Below are positions 42,149-50,168 of a stretch of DNA of 64,000 bases, piece by piece; the stretch's first letter is position 1, and every line of letters begins with the position of its first letter. A program made the position numbers and the translations under genes. The stretch comes from Syngnathus acus (Eukaryota; Chordata; Actinopteri; Syngnathiformes; Syngnathidae). The DNA lies in assembly GCF_901709675.1 (NCBI RefSeq), contig NC_051087.1, positions 12,957,384-13,021,383 on the forward strand, given 5' to 3'. Below the pieces are notes generated by a model. The model was given only the letters and a program-made list of their open reading frames with translations. It made no database searches and had not been told where the DNA came from.

Positions 42149-44229
42149 TGTGTGTCTTTTAAAAAAGAGAGAGATTTCTCCTGCTCTGCCTGTTACCACG
42201 GCAACTTGTCTGTCCTGGATCCCCCAGAGTTCCGGTGAAGTCAGAGAGATGGATGAGAGGAGTGAAGTGGGAGAGAGGATGGAGGGGGGTGGCAGCAAGA
42301 AGAATAGGTAGATGATCTGGAACGTGGAGAGGCTGGCATGAACGACAGAAAGTGACAGAGAGTGGGTGTGAGGATGATGGGGAGATGAAGACTATTCGGT
42401 GAGGAAGGTGCAAATTCGGGATGAAAGTCTTTTGTAGCCATCAGAGAATATATAACTGAAAGTCCAAAAGATATCGAGTAAGCCACGTGGGCCTGAGTTG
42501 TTTCCCGACCATTTAGTAAGTAAGTAAAAACAGTTAGTCTCTTGTCTCGCCTCAAATTTCAGTCATGCTCACGTTTAGTATGTCTACAATTATTAGTGCC
42601 GTACGTCTACTCACTGCACAAATCCTGAGAGTGTGATCCTCTTTGTTCTCGCACTGTTACTGTTGCACGCCAAGCTGTGAGGTGAGGGATTAGTGGAATG
42701 ATGTCAGAAGTGGGTTTATTACAGGATTTAGAGCAATTTCCACGCTAGAAGACCTCGACAGGAAAGAAAAGTGTCACTAACTCCGTAGTAGGAGTTGAAT
42801 TGAATGCACACTGTTTAAAGATGAAGTATGTTAAAGTGGAACAAAATACATTTTGTAAATGACGATCTGGAAACCTCAAACTTCACTGGAGCATTATTCC
42901 ATAGATAAATTATTCATGCATGTAATATCTGCCTTTATAAATTTAGTGAATGTTTTCTTAATCTTTAAGAAATGCAACCAGAATGTTTTCAACTGATTGC
43001 ATTCACTCACCATAGCAGTAATTTTTAGTTCTGATGTTTCACTTCAATGGTTTAAGTTCAGCTGTCACCACCACCCTTCTACAAAATGTCCGTGTCTTAT
43101 AAATGACATTATGTGGTTGTCAATTATTATTGACCATAGTGCATATTATGTATTATTTACAGGTCCTCCTCAAGATCTGGCATCTAGGAGCCAAGCTCTC
43201 CAGAGCATTCGGGCTGCACGGCTTCTCCAACAGCAGCAGCAGAACCAGCAGCAGATGGTCCAGATGAGCTCTGTCCAGGGCCAGGGGAGCTCCGTAGGAC
43301 CCCAAGCTGACATGGGCCTACCCTACAGCACCCAAGGGTCTAACCAAGGTTCCCTCTACGGGCTCAACCCTTCCAGGAGCCAAATGATCCACCAGCAACA
43401 GCACCAGGGCCAAAGTGTGCAAGCTTCCCTCGGTCTTCCGCAGCAGCACAACCCAGTTGGAGGGCAAAACCGGCAGGCGGGTGCAGGTCCTGGAGTTGGA
43501 GGTATGCCCGGAGCAGGTGGCACCGGAGGCTATGGAGGACAAGGGATGTTGATGAATCCCATGGCCCAGCAACCCCTCAAAGGCCCAACTAATGCCAAAG
43601 CCCAAGCACAAAGACTACAAAGTATGCTGGGAGCGGGCGGCGGTGGCGGCCACATGGCCGGGGGAGGCTGGCCACAGCAACAAGGACAAAGTCTACAAGG
43701 CATGGGAAGGACTACAGGAGCAGGAGGGGATAGGGTCGGGTTTGGCTCCGCCCAGGGCTACGGAATGCAGCCAGGTCAACCTCCACGAGTGGCCAAGCAA
43801 CATTTTCAGGGGCCGGGCCAAGGGATGGCCCAGGGGATGGACCCCAGGGTGGGCAACCCGGCAGCGGGTATGGGTGGCCCAATGGGTGCTCACATGGGCG
43901 GTCAGCCAAGGACCAACCAGTCCCGCCCCATGGTCATGAGCCAGGGATTAAACCAAGGAGTTTTGGGTCCAGGGGTGGCTGGAATGGGGGCGTTTGGGCC
44001 AGGCCCCGGGGGTCCGGGCCTAGGGACTGGTGGGGGGTCTGGACCCTACGGACCTGGGGGTGTTGGTAGTCAGACGCAGGGCTACCAAAGGACAGCCAAT
44101 CAAGACATGTCATCCTATGGATATGGGGGCGGGCCCTCCAGTGGAGGAGCCTTTGGATTGGGGGATGGATCAGGAGCAGAGCTGGACTCGAGTGATGGTT
44201 GGATGGAGGAGTTTTTCCCCAGCCAATAG
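5817..44229 (+). CDS. maml3: maml3, mastermind-like transcriptional co-activator (3' part, 4 exons)
   Basis: Exons 5817-6764, 40767-41033, 41820-41895 and 43163-44229 splice in frame to 785 residues plus stop. Mastermind-like proteins are nuclear co-activators that bind the Notch intracellular domain on CSL/RBPJ and recruit p300-type acetyltransferases. The N-terminal basic helix that makes this contact is upstream of the window. What is visible is the long, low-complexity activation part: Gln/Pro/Gly/Met-rich sequence, a poly-Gln run, the family motif [14 protein letters not shown], Gln-rich REQRQQQ and QQQHLPRQ segments, an AKQHF motif and an acidic C-terminus ending [11 protein letters not shown]. 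The paralogue maml2 is the main alternative. The next gene, naa15, favours maml3, because human MAML3 and NAA15 are both at 4q31. Human MAML3 is about 1,130 residues, so roughly the C-terminal two thirds is here. Confidence 0.85.
6432..6476 (+). repeat. maml3: CAG/CAA repeat encoding 15 glutamines in maml3
   Basis: Fifteen consecutive CAA or CAG codons with mixed interruption (5 CAA, 10 CAG). Poly-Gln tracts are usual in mastermind-like proteins and vary in length between species. CAA interruptions would be expected to slow slippage. Confidence 0.95.
6765..8247. other. Start of the 34-kb maml3 intron
   Basis: Noncoding. It contains a (CA)n tract at 7225-7269 and CT/C-rich tracts near 7725-7790. 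ORFs here are short and low-complexity. No RNA gene or conserved domain seen. Confidence 0.6.
7225..7269. repeat. (CA)n microsatellite, imperfect
   Basis: Alternating CA with a few GTGCA and CAAA interruptions. Confidence 0.9.
8248..8480 (+). mobile_element. 5' part of the same TIR element family as 60722-62048
   Basis: Starts after a TA with CCGTAATTTTCGGAC and continues closely parallel to 60722-60945 for about 230 bp (shared gtcgctccgg, aacaacaggctaaacgatag and gctaacgtgacataaacaca). It then breaks off, so only one end is present. Confidence 0.8.
8579..8654. mobile_element. hAT-like element end, relic
   Basis: Ends with gtgtttgacacccctgcc, matching a common hAT terminal pattern (CAGGGGTGTCAAAC in reverse). 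No partner end or target duplication seen. Confidence 0.4.
8832..8890. repeat. (TG)n microsatellite
   Basis: TG dinucleotides with occasional CG, CC and CA interruptions. It produces spurious Cys/Val ORFs on the plus strand. Confidence 0.9.
8891..11647. other. maml3 intron, no gene seen
   Basis: Includes an AT-rich, relatively complex stretch at 8941-9060, a relic starting cagtggaccccaac at about 10050 that resembles hAT ends, and a 58-bp tandem duplication at 10105-10209. Short CA tracts occur near 10630. No credible exon. Confidence 0.55.
10105..10209. repeat. 58-bp tandem duplication
   Basis: The segment starting atgctaaaataaatttgg at 10105 recurs at 10163, a period of 58 bp, and ends gacgaggctgaaaaat in both copies. 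An AAAT-rich spacer between the copies has expanded slightly. Confidence 0.85.
11648..11756. repeat. (TGGA)n microsatellite, about 27 units
   Basis: Uninterrupted ATGG tetranucleotides over 109 bp. The unit matches the 3' tails of the LINE and SINE in this window, but no body of either element is recognisable next to it. Confidence 0.95.
11757..14427. other. maml3 intron, no gene seen
   Basis: Repeats include a 20-base G run (13456-13475) and short CA tracts near 11870 and 12475. ORFs on both strands are low-complexity or lack any family resemblance. Confidence 0.55.
13456..13475 (+). repeat. Poly-G run of 20
   Basis: Twenty consecutive G residues. Length is prone to assembly and polymerase error. 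Confidence 0.9.
14428..14435. repeat. 8-bp hAT target-site duplication, left
   Basis: ACACAAAC, repeated exactly at 15207-15214. Confidence 0.9.
14436..15206 (+). mobile_element. hAT-like non-autonomous transposon, copy 1
   Basis: Ends are TAGGGGTGTAACG and CGATTTACACCCCTA, forming short terminal inverted repeats. An exact 8-bp duplication, ACACAAAC, flanks it at 14428-14435 and 15207-15214, the size made by hAT transposases. Length is 771 bp. Subterminal regions are packed with cgat/atcg motifs. It encodes only a 35-codon remnant of a BED-finger start (14697-14804), so it needs a transposase from elsewhere. A near-identical copy in inverse orientation lies at 49257-50024. Confidence 0.92.
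14697..14804 (+). pseudogene. Short ORF, start of a BED-finger (ZBED/hAT) transposase
   Basis: A 35-codon ORF beginning [12 protein letters not shown] and containing SFVWKHFGF, which resembles the beginning of BED zinc fingers in hAT transposases and ZBED proteins. It stops before any Cys/His pair, so no finger can form. The 108 bases are identical to the copy at 49661-49768. It reads as the remaining head of a transposase gene left after internal deletion. Confidence 0.65.
15207..15214. repeat. 8-bp hAT target-site duplication, right
   Basis: ACACAAAC, exact partner of 14428-14435. Confidence 0.9.
15215..16374. other. maml3 intron, no gene seen
   Basis: Mostly unique-looking AT-rich sequence with a T run near 15900. 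No exon, RNA gene or intact mobile element identified. Confidence 0.5.
16375..17155 (+). mobile_element. Internally deleted LINE copy, interrupted by a MITE
   Basis: Translated plus-strand pieces match the full-length LINE ORF. 16380-16515 and 16840-17035 cover the linker after the endonuclease (about residues 368-480, for example IESEWTMF and TGAVALK out of frame). The sequence then jumps to the C-terminal WRDYVS region by about 17130, so most of the reverse transcriptase is missing. Frame changes and stops are present. A Tc1-like MITE (16518-16837) splits it. Confidence 0.8.
16518..16837. mobile_element. Tc1/mariner-type MITE nested in the LINE copy
   Basis: Inverted ends CACTACCTTTCAAAAG and, in reverse complement, CACTACCGTTCAAAGG match at 24 of 27 positions over 27 bp. 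TA flanks both sides (16516-16517 and 16838-16839). Removing the element and one TA rejoins the LINE codons for V-V-D-T-C-R-G-G-N-P. At 320 bp it has no transposase. Confidence 0.92.
17164..17313 (-). mobile_element. SINE, 5' half, minus strand
   Basis: The reverse complement matches the first ~150 bp of the SINE at 18728-19092: a GCTCGGTGGCGCACTGG head, the GGTTCGATTCC-type box, and the gttctccccgtgcccgcgtg segment. It ends abruptly near tttcctcccac, so the 3' tail is missing. Confidence 0.88.
18056..18080. repeat. (CA)n microsatellite
   Basis: Twelve perfect CA units. Confidence 0.95.
18471..18570. repeat. (TGAA)n microsatellite, about 25 units
   Basis: Tetranucleotide repeat with two GGAT substitutions. 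It generates the Phe-Ile-His-Ser type ORFs on the minus strand. Confidence 0.95.
18716..18727. repeat. SINE target-site duplication, left
   Basis: TGATTTTATTCA, exact partner at 19093-19104. Confidence 0.9.
18728..19092 (+). mobile_element. Full-length tRNA-derived SINE (V-SINE-like)
   Basis: Flanked by an exact 12-bp duplication, TGATTTTATTCA (18716-18727 and 19093-19104), giving a 365-bp element. The head has pol III promoter boxes: A box TGGCGCACTGG at 18737-18747 and a perfect B box GGTTCGATTCC at 18781-18791. A conserved middle (gtttgcatgttctcccc) follows, then a 3' end reading cccgcgaccc, aagcgg and a GATG repeat tail. That tail matches the 3' end of the LINE at 744-4107, its likely mobilising partner. 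It has no protein-coding capacity. Confidence 0.93.
18737..18791 (+). promoter_or_regulatory. RNA polymerase III A and B boxes of the SINE
   Basis: A box at 18737-18747 and B box at 18781-18791, spaced as in a tRNA gene. The cloverleaf is not complete, so this is a SINE promoter and not a tRNA gene. Confidence 0.85.
19093..19104. repeat. SINE target-site duplication, right
   Basis: TGATTTTATTCA, exact partner of 18716-18727. Confidence 0.9.
19105..20460. other. maml3 intron, no gene seen
   Basis: Holds a (TG)n-(G)n tract at 19604-19633 and an atcggcgccgataa-rich relic near 19345-19380 of the kind found at ends of hAT-like repeats. No coding signal. Confidence 0.5.
19604..19633 (+). repeat. 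(TG)n followed by poly-G
   Basis: Eight TG units run directly into a 15-base G run. Confidence 0.9.
20461..20468. repeat. 8-bp MITE target-site duplication, left
   Basis: GTTTAAAT, repeated at 20783-20790. Confidence 0.88.
20469..20782. mobile_element. hAT-type MITE with 8-bp duplication
   Basis: Begins CAGTGATTGTCAACC and ends GTTGAAAACCCCTG, a Charlie-like pair of hAT ends. Exact 8-bp duplication GTTTAAAT flanks it at 20461-20468 and 20783-20790. At 314 bp it has no transposase. Internal sequence contains two ggtggtccgcg motifs. Confidence 0.9.
20783..20790. repeat. 8-bp MITE target-site duplication, right
   Basis: GTTTAAAT, partner of 20461-20468. Confidence 0.88.
20791..23811. other. 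maml3 intron, no gene seen
   Basis: Includes TG-rich stretches (22030-22570), pyrimidine-rich tracts (22870-23125) and a relic near 21170-21190 resembling a hAT end (gacacccctggtttaaa). The long plus-strand ORFs here are Ser/Leu/Pro- or Cys/Val-rich products of skewed composition. Confidence 0.55.
23814..24117. mobile_element. Mariner-like MITE
   Basis: TA at 23812-23813 and 24118-24119. Ends CAATGATCCCTCG and, reverse-complemented, CAGTAATCCCTCG differ at two positions. Subterminal regions repeat ttcgc and atcgc motifs in inverted order. It is 304 bp with no ORF. A similar end occurs at 61897, inside another element. Confidence 0.85.
24120..26527. other. maml3 intron, no gene seen
   Basis: AT-rich. 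Contains a (TA)n patch near 25571-25595, an atcgattaatcgac relic at 25996-26060 suggestive of a hAT-like end, and TTCTA repeats at 26444-26467. Confidence 0.5.
26528..26646. repeat. Long hairpin: 32-bp inverted repeat with 55-nt loop
   Basis: Left arm 26528-26559 and right arm 26615-26646 are reverse complements with two mismatches. The core of each arm contains ctctccaggcatgac and its complement. The AT-rich loop has further weak self-complementarity (caattcaat with attgaa-like stretches). No target-site duplication was evident next to the arms. It could be a small foldback element or a transcribed hairpin inside the maml3 pre-mRNA. Confidence 0.85.
26647..33271. other. maml3 intron, no gene seen
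   Basis: Contains a MITE-like relic at 27127 (acagtggacccccactatt), a (TG/CG)n tract at 28191-28240, CT-rich tracts at 29630-30130, and a hAT-like end at about 30543 (aggaatgggtgagtac). The minus-strand ORF at 30622-30972 has no recognisable domain. Complex unique-looking stretches occur at 28260-28440 and 32690-32850. Confidence 0.5.
28191..28240. repeat. (TG)n/(TGCG)n microsatellite
   Basis: TG units with a central TGCG run and a CG-rich end. Confidence 0.9.
33272..33660 (+). repeat. Purine-rich (GA) low-complexity tract
   Basis: Nearly 400 bases dominated by G and A on the plus strand, with gagagag and gggagg runs, broken by a 60-base mixed stretch near 33490-33560. The ORFs read from it (Ser/Leu/Pro-rich on the minus strand) are compositional artefacts. 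Confidence 0.85.
33661..37120. other. maml3 intron, no gene seen
   Basis: Contains (CA)n at 34551-34571, a short relic at 36395-36480 (acgccagacgcccttcctga, a phrase common in fish repeats) and a 36985-37080 stretch with gtaaagcgcttcgaagacc and gcactatataa, which resembles a SINE or MITE tail. No exon seen. Confidence 0.5.
34551..34571. repeat. (CA)n microsatellite
   Basis: Ten CA units followed by a c. Confidence 0.9.
37121..37224. repeat. (GGAT)n microsatellite, 26 units
   Basis: Perfect tetranucleotide repeat of 104 bp, immediately after a SINE/MITE-like tail at 36985-37080, so it may have grown from a retroelement 3' tail. Confidence 0.95.
37225..40766. other. maml3 intron up to the second visible exon
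   Basis: Contains CA tracts at 37951-37968, 38117-38135 and 38852-38890. A compact AT-rich stretch at 39295-39420 has several atgctaat, tatgctaa and attagcatat motifs. The ORFs at 40290-40737 do not resemble any family. The intron ends with gtctctccag at 40766. Confidence 0.5.
38852..38890. repeat. (CA)n microsatellite with CG interruptions
   Basis: CA units with CGCGCG inside. Confidence 0.9.
40767..41033 (+). CDS. maml3: maml3 exon ([12 protein letters not shown] to LLAEQ)
   Basis: Acceptor ctctccag ends at 40766 and donor CAG/gtgagc begins at 41034. Phase 0 on both sides, 89 codons. The protein has a Pro/Gly-rich start, then [19 protein letters not shown] and a charged Gln-rich coil ([13 protein letters not shown]), as in other mastermind-like proteins. 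Codon joins give HGQ-EQG upstream and LAEQ-LQQQ downstream. Confidence 0.93.
41034..41819. other. maml3 intron, 786 bp
   Basis: No repeat or gene recognised. It ends with a TG-rich tract and gcgtag acceptor. Confidence 0.6.
41820..41895 (+). CDS. maml3: maml3 small exon (LQQQHLPRQ...VSQYQ)
   Basis: Acceptor tttgcgtag ends at 41819 and donor G/gtgaat starts at 41896. The 76-nt exon starts in phase 0 and ends one base into a Gly codon. It encodes [20 protein letters not shown], followed by VSQYQ, matching the conserved spacing of the family. Confidence 0.9.
41896..43162. other. Last maml3 intron
   Basis: Contains the (TGCG)n tract at 42091-42156 and a purine-rich stretch around 42235-42400. 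No exon. Confidence 0.6.
42091..42156. repeat. (TGCG)n microsatellite
   Basis: TG units leading into about 13 TGCG units. Z-DNA-prone alternating purine/pyrimidine. Confidence 0.93.
43163..44229 (+). CDS. maml3: maml3 terminal coding exon
   Basis: Acceptor ttatttacag ends at 43162. The first two bases complete the Gly codon begun at 41895. 355 further codons end at TAG 44227-44229. The exon starts [20 protein letters not shown], then a Gln run and very Gly-rich sequence. It has AKQHF near 43795, [10 protein letters not shown] near 43921, and an acidic end [14 protein letters not shown]. The Gly content ([18 protein letters not shown]) is high compared with what I recall of mammalian family members. 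Confidence 0.93.
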
Positions 44230-46790
44230 CCTAAAAGAAAACTGGAGACGAGTTTTGACTGGATGAACTAAACATTTCAAGATGCAAATGTTGTCCAATG
44301 TTAACTGTTGTCTGTGTAGAATCTCAGTCACGCCGCAGGAGTGCAATTGCGGCAACTTTGATCCTTCTTGGTTGTCAAATATTTGTTTTCCCAAAAGGAT
44401 TCTTCTGTTAGGAACCTTAGGTGCAGAGCTTCCTACATTTGTCTCTTTGAGGTTATCACATACACAGGGTTGGAATCGAATGTGGCAAGCTTTGGGTGAG
44501 AGATCTTATGACATAACCTCCTCGTCTCTTTGAACAGGACCTTTCTGGTTGGACCTAAAGCATATGGCTTTTTTCAATATTTTGACACAAGGGTCCTTCA
44601 CTTTGGACAGCAGACTCTGGACCCAAAAAGGATGCCCTCCTAAGTTGGGCCATGCCTTTGTGTAGCTAGCACCGCATAAGCATTTCACTAGAGCGACAAA
44701 TATGGCAACTCTGCACCTAAGATCTAGAAGTAAAGAAGCCTTTTGAATTCAAGGTGAAAACATCCAGATACCAATTCAGAGTTCCTGTGTTGGGCGCGTG
44801 TATGTGCACTGAGAAATCATTTTGTCTTGTGCAAGAGCGTTTTGAGCCGTAGCTTCAGCACATCAGACTGATGGAAGGGAAGAAAAAGTTGCCCTCAAGA
44901 CAGCAGTTTATTTGTGTTTGTGCCACCCAGCTCAGTGCTTCACATCTCTCTACTGTGTGAGGAGCTGAGAGAGAGTCCAAAGTACTCTCAATCCTGCCAT
45001 TTCCTGTCTTCAAAATGTGCCCCCCATACACACTCCAACACGCACCAATAATTCTCCCTCCATCTCACGCTCGCTCTTTCCATTTGATCTATTTGTTGCC
45101 CCCCCACACATCCTTCCCACCCTTTCTCCAGAGAATCATTCCTTGCTCTCAACACTCCTTTCGCTGTTGAAATTGTGAACATCACAACAGAACAAATGAT
45201 GTTCATCTCTTTCGCCGCACAAGTGAGAGTCTCTGCCCTCGCCTGGTTTTTTTTGTTTTTTTTTTTTGCTAGGCAACTGGCTTGTTTTTTCATTGGAGGG
45301 AAGGGGGAGGTCCTGTTTCTGTGCATGTCTGGGGATGACAAGCATCCATGTACAGTAGAAGAACACAAAGAGAACGAAGGAGCTAACAGGCAGCTAAAGC
45401 TAGCACATGCACATTCAGTTGTTTAAATTGACGACACATGAGTAATCTGGGTTGCCGACATGAAGCGCTCTGCCTGTGTGGCACAAAGCACATCGCATGC
45501 GTCGGACACAGTGAAGGCGAAATGATCACTGGGCACTGAATGTATCCAAGCACCACAAGTGACTTCTTTTATTTAAAAAAAAAAAAGACGAAAAGTGAAA
45601 ATTGCCCCCCCATGTTGTTTTCTTAGTTGTTGTTTGACCTCCAAAGTATGATGCTGGTTAATGTCTTTCTCATTTAAAACAAAAAACAAAAAAACAACCA
45701 AGTTGAAATTGGCCTTATTTAATTTGACTTGTCTTTTAGAAATCTTTTTGTCCTCTTCTTGCACCACAGCCTTTTCTTCCATCCCGTCACATCCGTTTGC
45801 TACCTTGTGGCTTTCCTTCACTACCGCGCGCTGCAATGAAACAAATGCGCTCCGACTTAATGGTGTCATACTATAAACCTACTGTGAAGAATTATGTTGT
45901 CCCCTCTCTGGTGCTTTACTAGAAAAATAAACCACTGCTAAACCTTTGGGATTTATTCATTAGATTCCGTGATTGCTTGTTCTGCCATCTCGTAGAGCGT
46001 CGTACAGTTTATGAGCTTCCCAGGTGAGAAGCCTGAAATTTCCATCTCTTTTAGGGTTTGAAAATCAACAACAACATGTCGAAAAGTGTCAATGCTTTTA
46101 GGGATCTTACCTCCTCCTTCCATAATTGTATAATTTTGTGGCTGTGCGTTATTGTGTCGTCAGCTCATCGGTGTGAATGTTTGGAGGATGACGCCGTAGT
46201 TAACAAACCAAAAAGCCTTCTTCCCTGTAAAGGAACTCCATGCCCATTACTGCTTTTGTTTTCATGGTTGTTGGTATTGTGTGATCCGACCCTTTAAATA
46301 AACACCCTAGAAGAGCTGGTGACTTTTTTTAATACCTGCAAATGAGGTTGTGTTTTATTTTTGTCATTGTTTGGGGAGTTGAAGTTCTCCATTTGTCTAT
46401 ACCGAGTTTGACAATTGGTTTATTTTGTAGCAATTTTATGAGGACATTAAAACAAAGCCTTTACTTGAGCCTTTCTTGTGAAAAGTAGTCAAACTTCAGT
46501 GTTGGTGTCCAAAACTTTGCAAAGAACTCCAAGTAGGCTTCAATGACAAATAAACCAACACTGTCAGAGCACTAAAGTAGGTTGGCCTTTGTGAGGTGGT
46601 GAAGCGCTCCTGCGTCACTCTTAGGGTTAGTCTTGTCTTCTTTAAAGTGAAGGTTCATCCTGACTTTGTTTATTCGCTTCAGCAAAACAAACTTCCTGCA
46701 ATTATCATTGTGTTCTGGGACCAAGTCTGTAGACAACATTTTAACAAAACAAAACAAAACAAAAAAACTATTGTTAATGTTTAGTTTTGT

Positions 46791-46834
46791 GTTTGTTTGT
46801 TTGTTTGTTTGTTTGTTTGTTTGTTTGTTTTTTT
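46791..46834. repeat. (GTTT)n microsatellite
   Basis: About eleven GTTT/TTTG units in the presumed 3'UTR. Confidence 0.92.
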
Positions 46835-47226
46835 ACTGGTGCTGACATACAGTATGTGATTATAAGAAAAAAATCTATATATATATATATATAAGATAAT
46901 GGCTATTTGTAAATATGTTTTTACAGGTTTAATTACATCAGATAACAGAACAGTCTCTACTCTGTAAAGAATTACTGTTTGTTGGCCAATATAGAGAAGT
47001 ATTTTTAATTTAGACTTTTTTTGTTTCATGATTAACCCATCTGAGCTATGCCATTGCACTTCAGACAATGTCTTACTACTAATTTCTATTGTAAACCTCC
47101 TTTTTTTTTGTTTATTTAGTTTGAGAGTTGACTGTTCTTAAGCAGTGCTTATTTCTTTTTACTCTGTACAGAACTCTGAAACTGTAACAAAACAGAATTA
47201 CAAAAACTTTTTTGTTTTTAAAATAT

Positions 47227-47232
47227 AATAAA
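47227..47232 (+). terminator. maml3: Candidate distal poly(A) signal of maml3
   Basis: AATAAA preceded by an AT-rich region and followed within 30 bases by a GT-rich downstream element. Confidence 0.55.
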
Positions 47233-47255
47233 GAGAATGTTCTCGCTGATCATAA

Positions 47256-49214
47256 TCAGTTGTTGTCATTTATTTCTTGATCTATGACTTTGTGGTCTGC
47301 AGAAGATTTCAGAAAACGAATTAGTCAATACTGCTTTCGATTCTTACATACAGTTGAAAGACGGATACGTGAGCCTTTTAAAAATATATATACCTGGTTA
47401 CATTTGTCATAAAACATGATCTGATATTGATTACAATAGACAAGAAAATAATAATAATATCACAGAAATTACAATAAGTTTGTCTATTACATTACATGGT
47501 TCACGCCTCACCATACAGAATGCTGACCTTGCTGATATGTCTTGCCGCCATGGATCAATGACGAAAGCATGTGTATCAAATGCACTTGCGGGAATACTAG
47601 AAGTTGTTTGTGATGAGATTTTGCTTGTACCTCTGCTGAGGACATCGTGGTAGACTTGCAAAGTGTGGTCTATTTGTGGTTTTGCACATTCTGGAACTTT
47701 GTTGCATTCTATTAGTTCACCACTAGGTGGCACATAATTCTACACGCTCTCACTTTACCGTTTAAGAGCATCAAACGAATGTAAAAGATAGGCAAAGGAA
47801 ACATTTTTATGGTGATTTATTAAGGGGGGGGAAACAATTCAAAGTTATCAGTCCCTGCACAAAAAGGTAGTTGCCTCCAAACCTAACAACTGGTTGGTCC
47901 CCCCTTCGCCTCAACAACTGAAACCTTAGCTATAACCACAGATGGGAAATGCAGGTCCAGAAAGTAAAAAGCCTGGCACAATTTGGCTTTAGCCTCAGGT
48001 GCTTCTACTCAACTATGAATGAGTTTATTTACCTGCCATTTGAGTAGAAACACATGTCTCAATATAGCTGACATGATTCAAGAAGGCCGTAAAATGAGTT
48101 ATTTTCACAAAATATACAGACAAACATACCTGTCCACAACAACTGTTGGCTAACAGTGCATCACTTCTGATTCCCTTCTTCTCCTTCAGTGCACACCAAC
48201 GCAAAAACGAATCGCCAAGAATAACTCGTGTGTTGTTTTGTTGTTCAACCATTTTCCTCCTCTTCTCAAAGACGTCAAAATCAGGTTTTCTTTTGCGAGA
48301 ATGTTATTTTATTTTTATCTAACCTTTATTTACCCAGGCAAACAATTAAGAACAAGTTCTTAATTGAACCTTCATCTAGGGTGACCAGACGTCCTCTTTT
48401 TCCCGGACATGTCCTACTTTTGCTACCTATTAAAATGTCCGGGGGGGATTTCAAAGTTGTCCAGGATTTTGTTTGATTGCCGTCGCCCACTCCAGCGCTC
48501 TCACCAACAGTTTTTAGGGCCATATTGTCTTGCAAGATCACTCATACGCACTCCACGCTCATGTTTTCTTATGTTTTCTTGTTTTAATTGTCAGGAAATC
48601 ATCACCTTCTTGGGATGCTAACTGACGTCATCTCGACGTGCCGCTGTCTAGTGGGATAACAATGATGACGTCGTATGTTGGCAATTGACCGTATATCTCC
48701 AAAGAAAATTTGGAGGTTGACTTCCACTTTGATTATTCTGTCAATAATAGCACCGATGAACCTATGACTGTTATTTCACGGACCACACAAAGGCGCAGAA
48801 GCTTGCTGCTGGGATCCATCTTTTCCTAACACCTTCCTTTGCGCTCTGTCAGCTGCCTTGCCTCCTCACTATGACCACCTTTATCTACCTTCCCTCCTCC
48901 AGTCACTGCTAAATCTCTCTTCTCTTCACAGTATAGCTTCTTCTTTCTCCTGTACACACCTGCACATCCGCCATAGACGCCCTGTTCTCCCATCTGACGT
49001 TGATAAATGGAGACTTGCAGCGGTGACAACAACATTACTCATGCTCAATAGCGACACCATCTTGGACAGAGAAAAACGAGATGAGGGGGGATTCTGAAGG
49101 ACAGCAGGGTGATGGGAGTTGGGGGCGGCTGCTGGCAAAATTGTTCATTGCATTCCCACACCCAGAAACATGCTTATAGACAACCGAGAGGTTCATTGAT
49201 GCTATGAAAACAAT
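47256..49214. other. Intergenic, with old DNA-transposon relics
   Basis: 47820-47930 (ttgcctccaaacctaacaactggttgg split over the region) resembles interior noncoding sequence of a Tc1-like fish element. 48371-48470 begins agggtgaccagacgtcc, a pattern seen at ends of dispersed repeats. No gene recognised on either strand. Confidence 0.45.

Positions 49215-49256
<42 letters not shown>
49215..49256. repeat. (TCAA)n microsatellite abutting the hAT element
   Basis: Ten TCAA units run directly into the TAGGGGTG end at 49257. Confidence 0.93.
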
Positions 49257-49258
<2 letters not shown>

Positions 49259-50024
49259 GGGGTGTAAATCGCGGGTTTTGTCACGATACGATATCATATC
49301 GATACAAAGAACACGATACGATATTTGCCGATATCTTAAAGCCTGCTGTGATTCATTCACGATACATCACGATATAGTGCTCCACGATCGATATTTTTAT
49401 TTATTTTTTTTTTTTAATAAAAAATATAGAACAATATCCTGATTTATAACAATTCATACGCAAAATCAACAAGGTACTGCAAACTCTTTATTTAGGAAAT
49501 TACAAGAGTATTGTAGTATACAAAGTGCTTATTTTAACACTGAACTTTATCAAATTCCTATATTGTTTCTTATATAAGTAAAGAAAAATGAATATTCTTT
49601 CTTTTTTTGTAATACCATTAACTTTAAAGTGCATTACTGAATTATTTATTTACAATAATTTTAATTGTCCGTTGAGCCATCTTTTCTTTGGAATCCAAAG
49701 TGCTTCCAAACGAATGACTTGAAGCCCAAAGGGGAGCGAATTTCCTCGTCTTCTTGGACACTAGCCATAGCACCAGCCCAGGAGCCGCGTAGTTTTCGGC
49801 TCCCCTTTCACGTGCCTGCTCTGCTCACAACACAGCGCGCCGCGTACTGCTCCCGGAAAGAGGAAGCAAGCAACAATGAACTGGATTTCAAAATAAAGTC
49901 GCGTCAAATGTCCGAGGTCAAACACGGCGATATAAATCGATGTTTACGTTTAGCATCGATGCCAATAAATCGTAGAGCATTATATCGATTAATCGATGTG
50001 TATCGATGAATCGTTACACCCCTA
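49257..50024 (-). mobile_element. hAT-like non-autonomous transposon, copy 2 (inverted)
   Basis: Reverse complement of the element at 14436-15206, 768 bp, with TAGGGGTGTAAATCG at one end and CGTTACACCCCTA at the other. Almost the whole length aligns by eye, with few differences. The 8 bases outside each end (tcaatcaa and caagcagg) do not match. The TCAA microsatellite has probably replaced the left duplication. Confidence 0.92.
49661..49768 (-). pseudogene. Short BED-finger start ORF, copy 2
   Basis: Thirty-five codons on the minus strand from ATG at 49766-49768, identical in all 108 bases to 14697-14804. Contains SFVWKHFGF but no zinc-binding Cys/His set. Confidence 0.65.
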
Positions 50025-50168
50025 CAAGCAGGTGTACCCCTAAACCCATCAGCCACCCTCAAAAATTTGTCACGATAGCCAAGTTTCCATGAAACCCCAA
50101 AACTCGGAAAAAAGCTGGTTACAGGGGCGATTTTATCTATAAAATGCAAACTTTTGGATTCAACCACC

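Larger units (their letters stand above)
44230..47255 (+). other. maml3: Probable maml3 3'UTR with several poly(A) signals
   Basis: Noncoding sequence after the stop. AATAAA occurs at 45926-45931, 46297-46302, 46549-46554 and 47227-47232. The last is followed by a GT/T-rich stretch (gttgttgtcatttatttctt), the best full-length end. A (GTTT)n run lies at 46791-46834. The UTR extent is inferred, not proved. Confidence 0.6.

Noticed and set aside
42997-43162. Upstream extension of the last maml3 exon by the open frame from 42997
   Set aside because: It lies before a good AG acceptor, has intron-like composition and lacks similarity to the family. The exon join at 43163 preserves the family sequence.
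49665-50009. 114-codon ORF on the plus strand, and its partners near 14451-14823
   Set aside because: Antisense or other-frame readings of the hAT-like element. The meaningful frame is the short BED-like start on the opposite strand.
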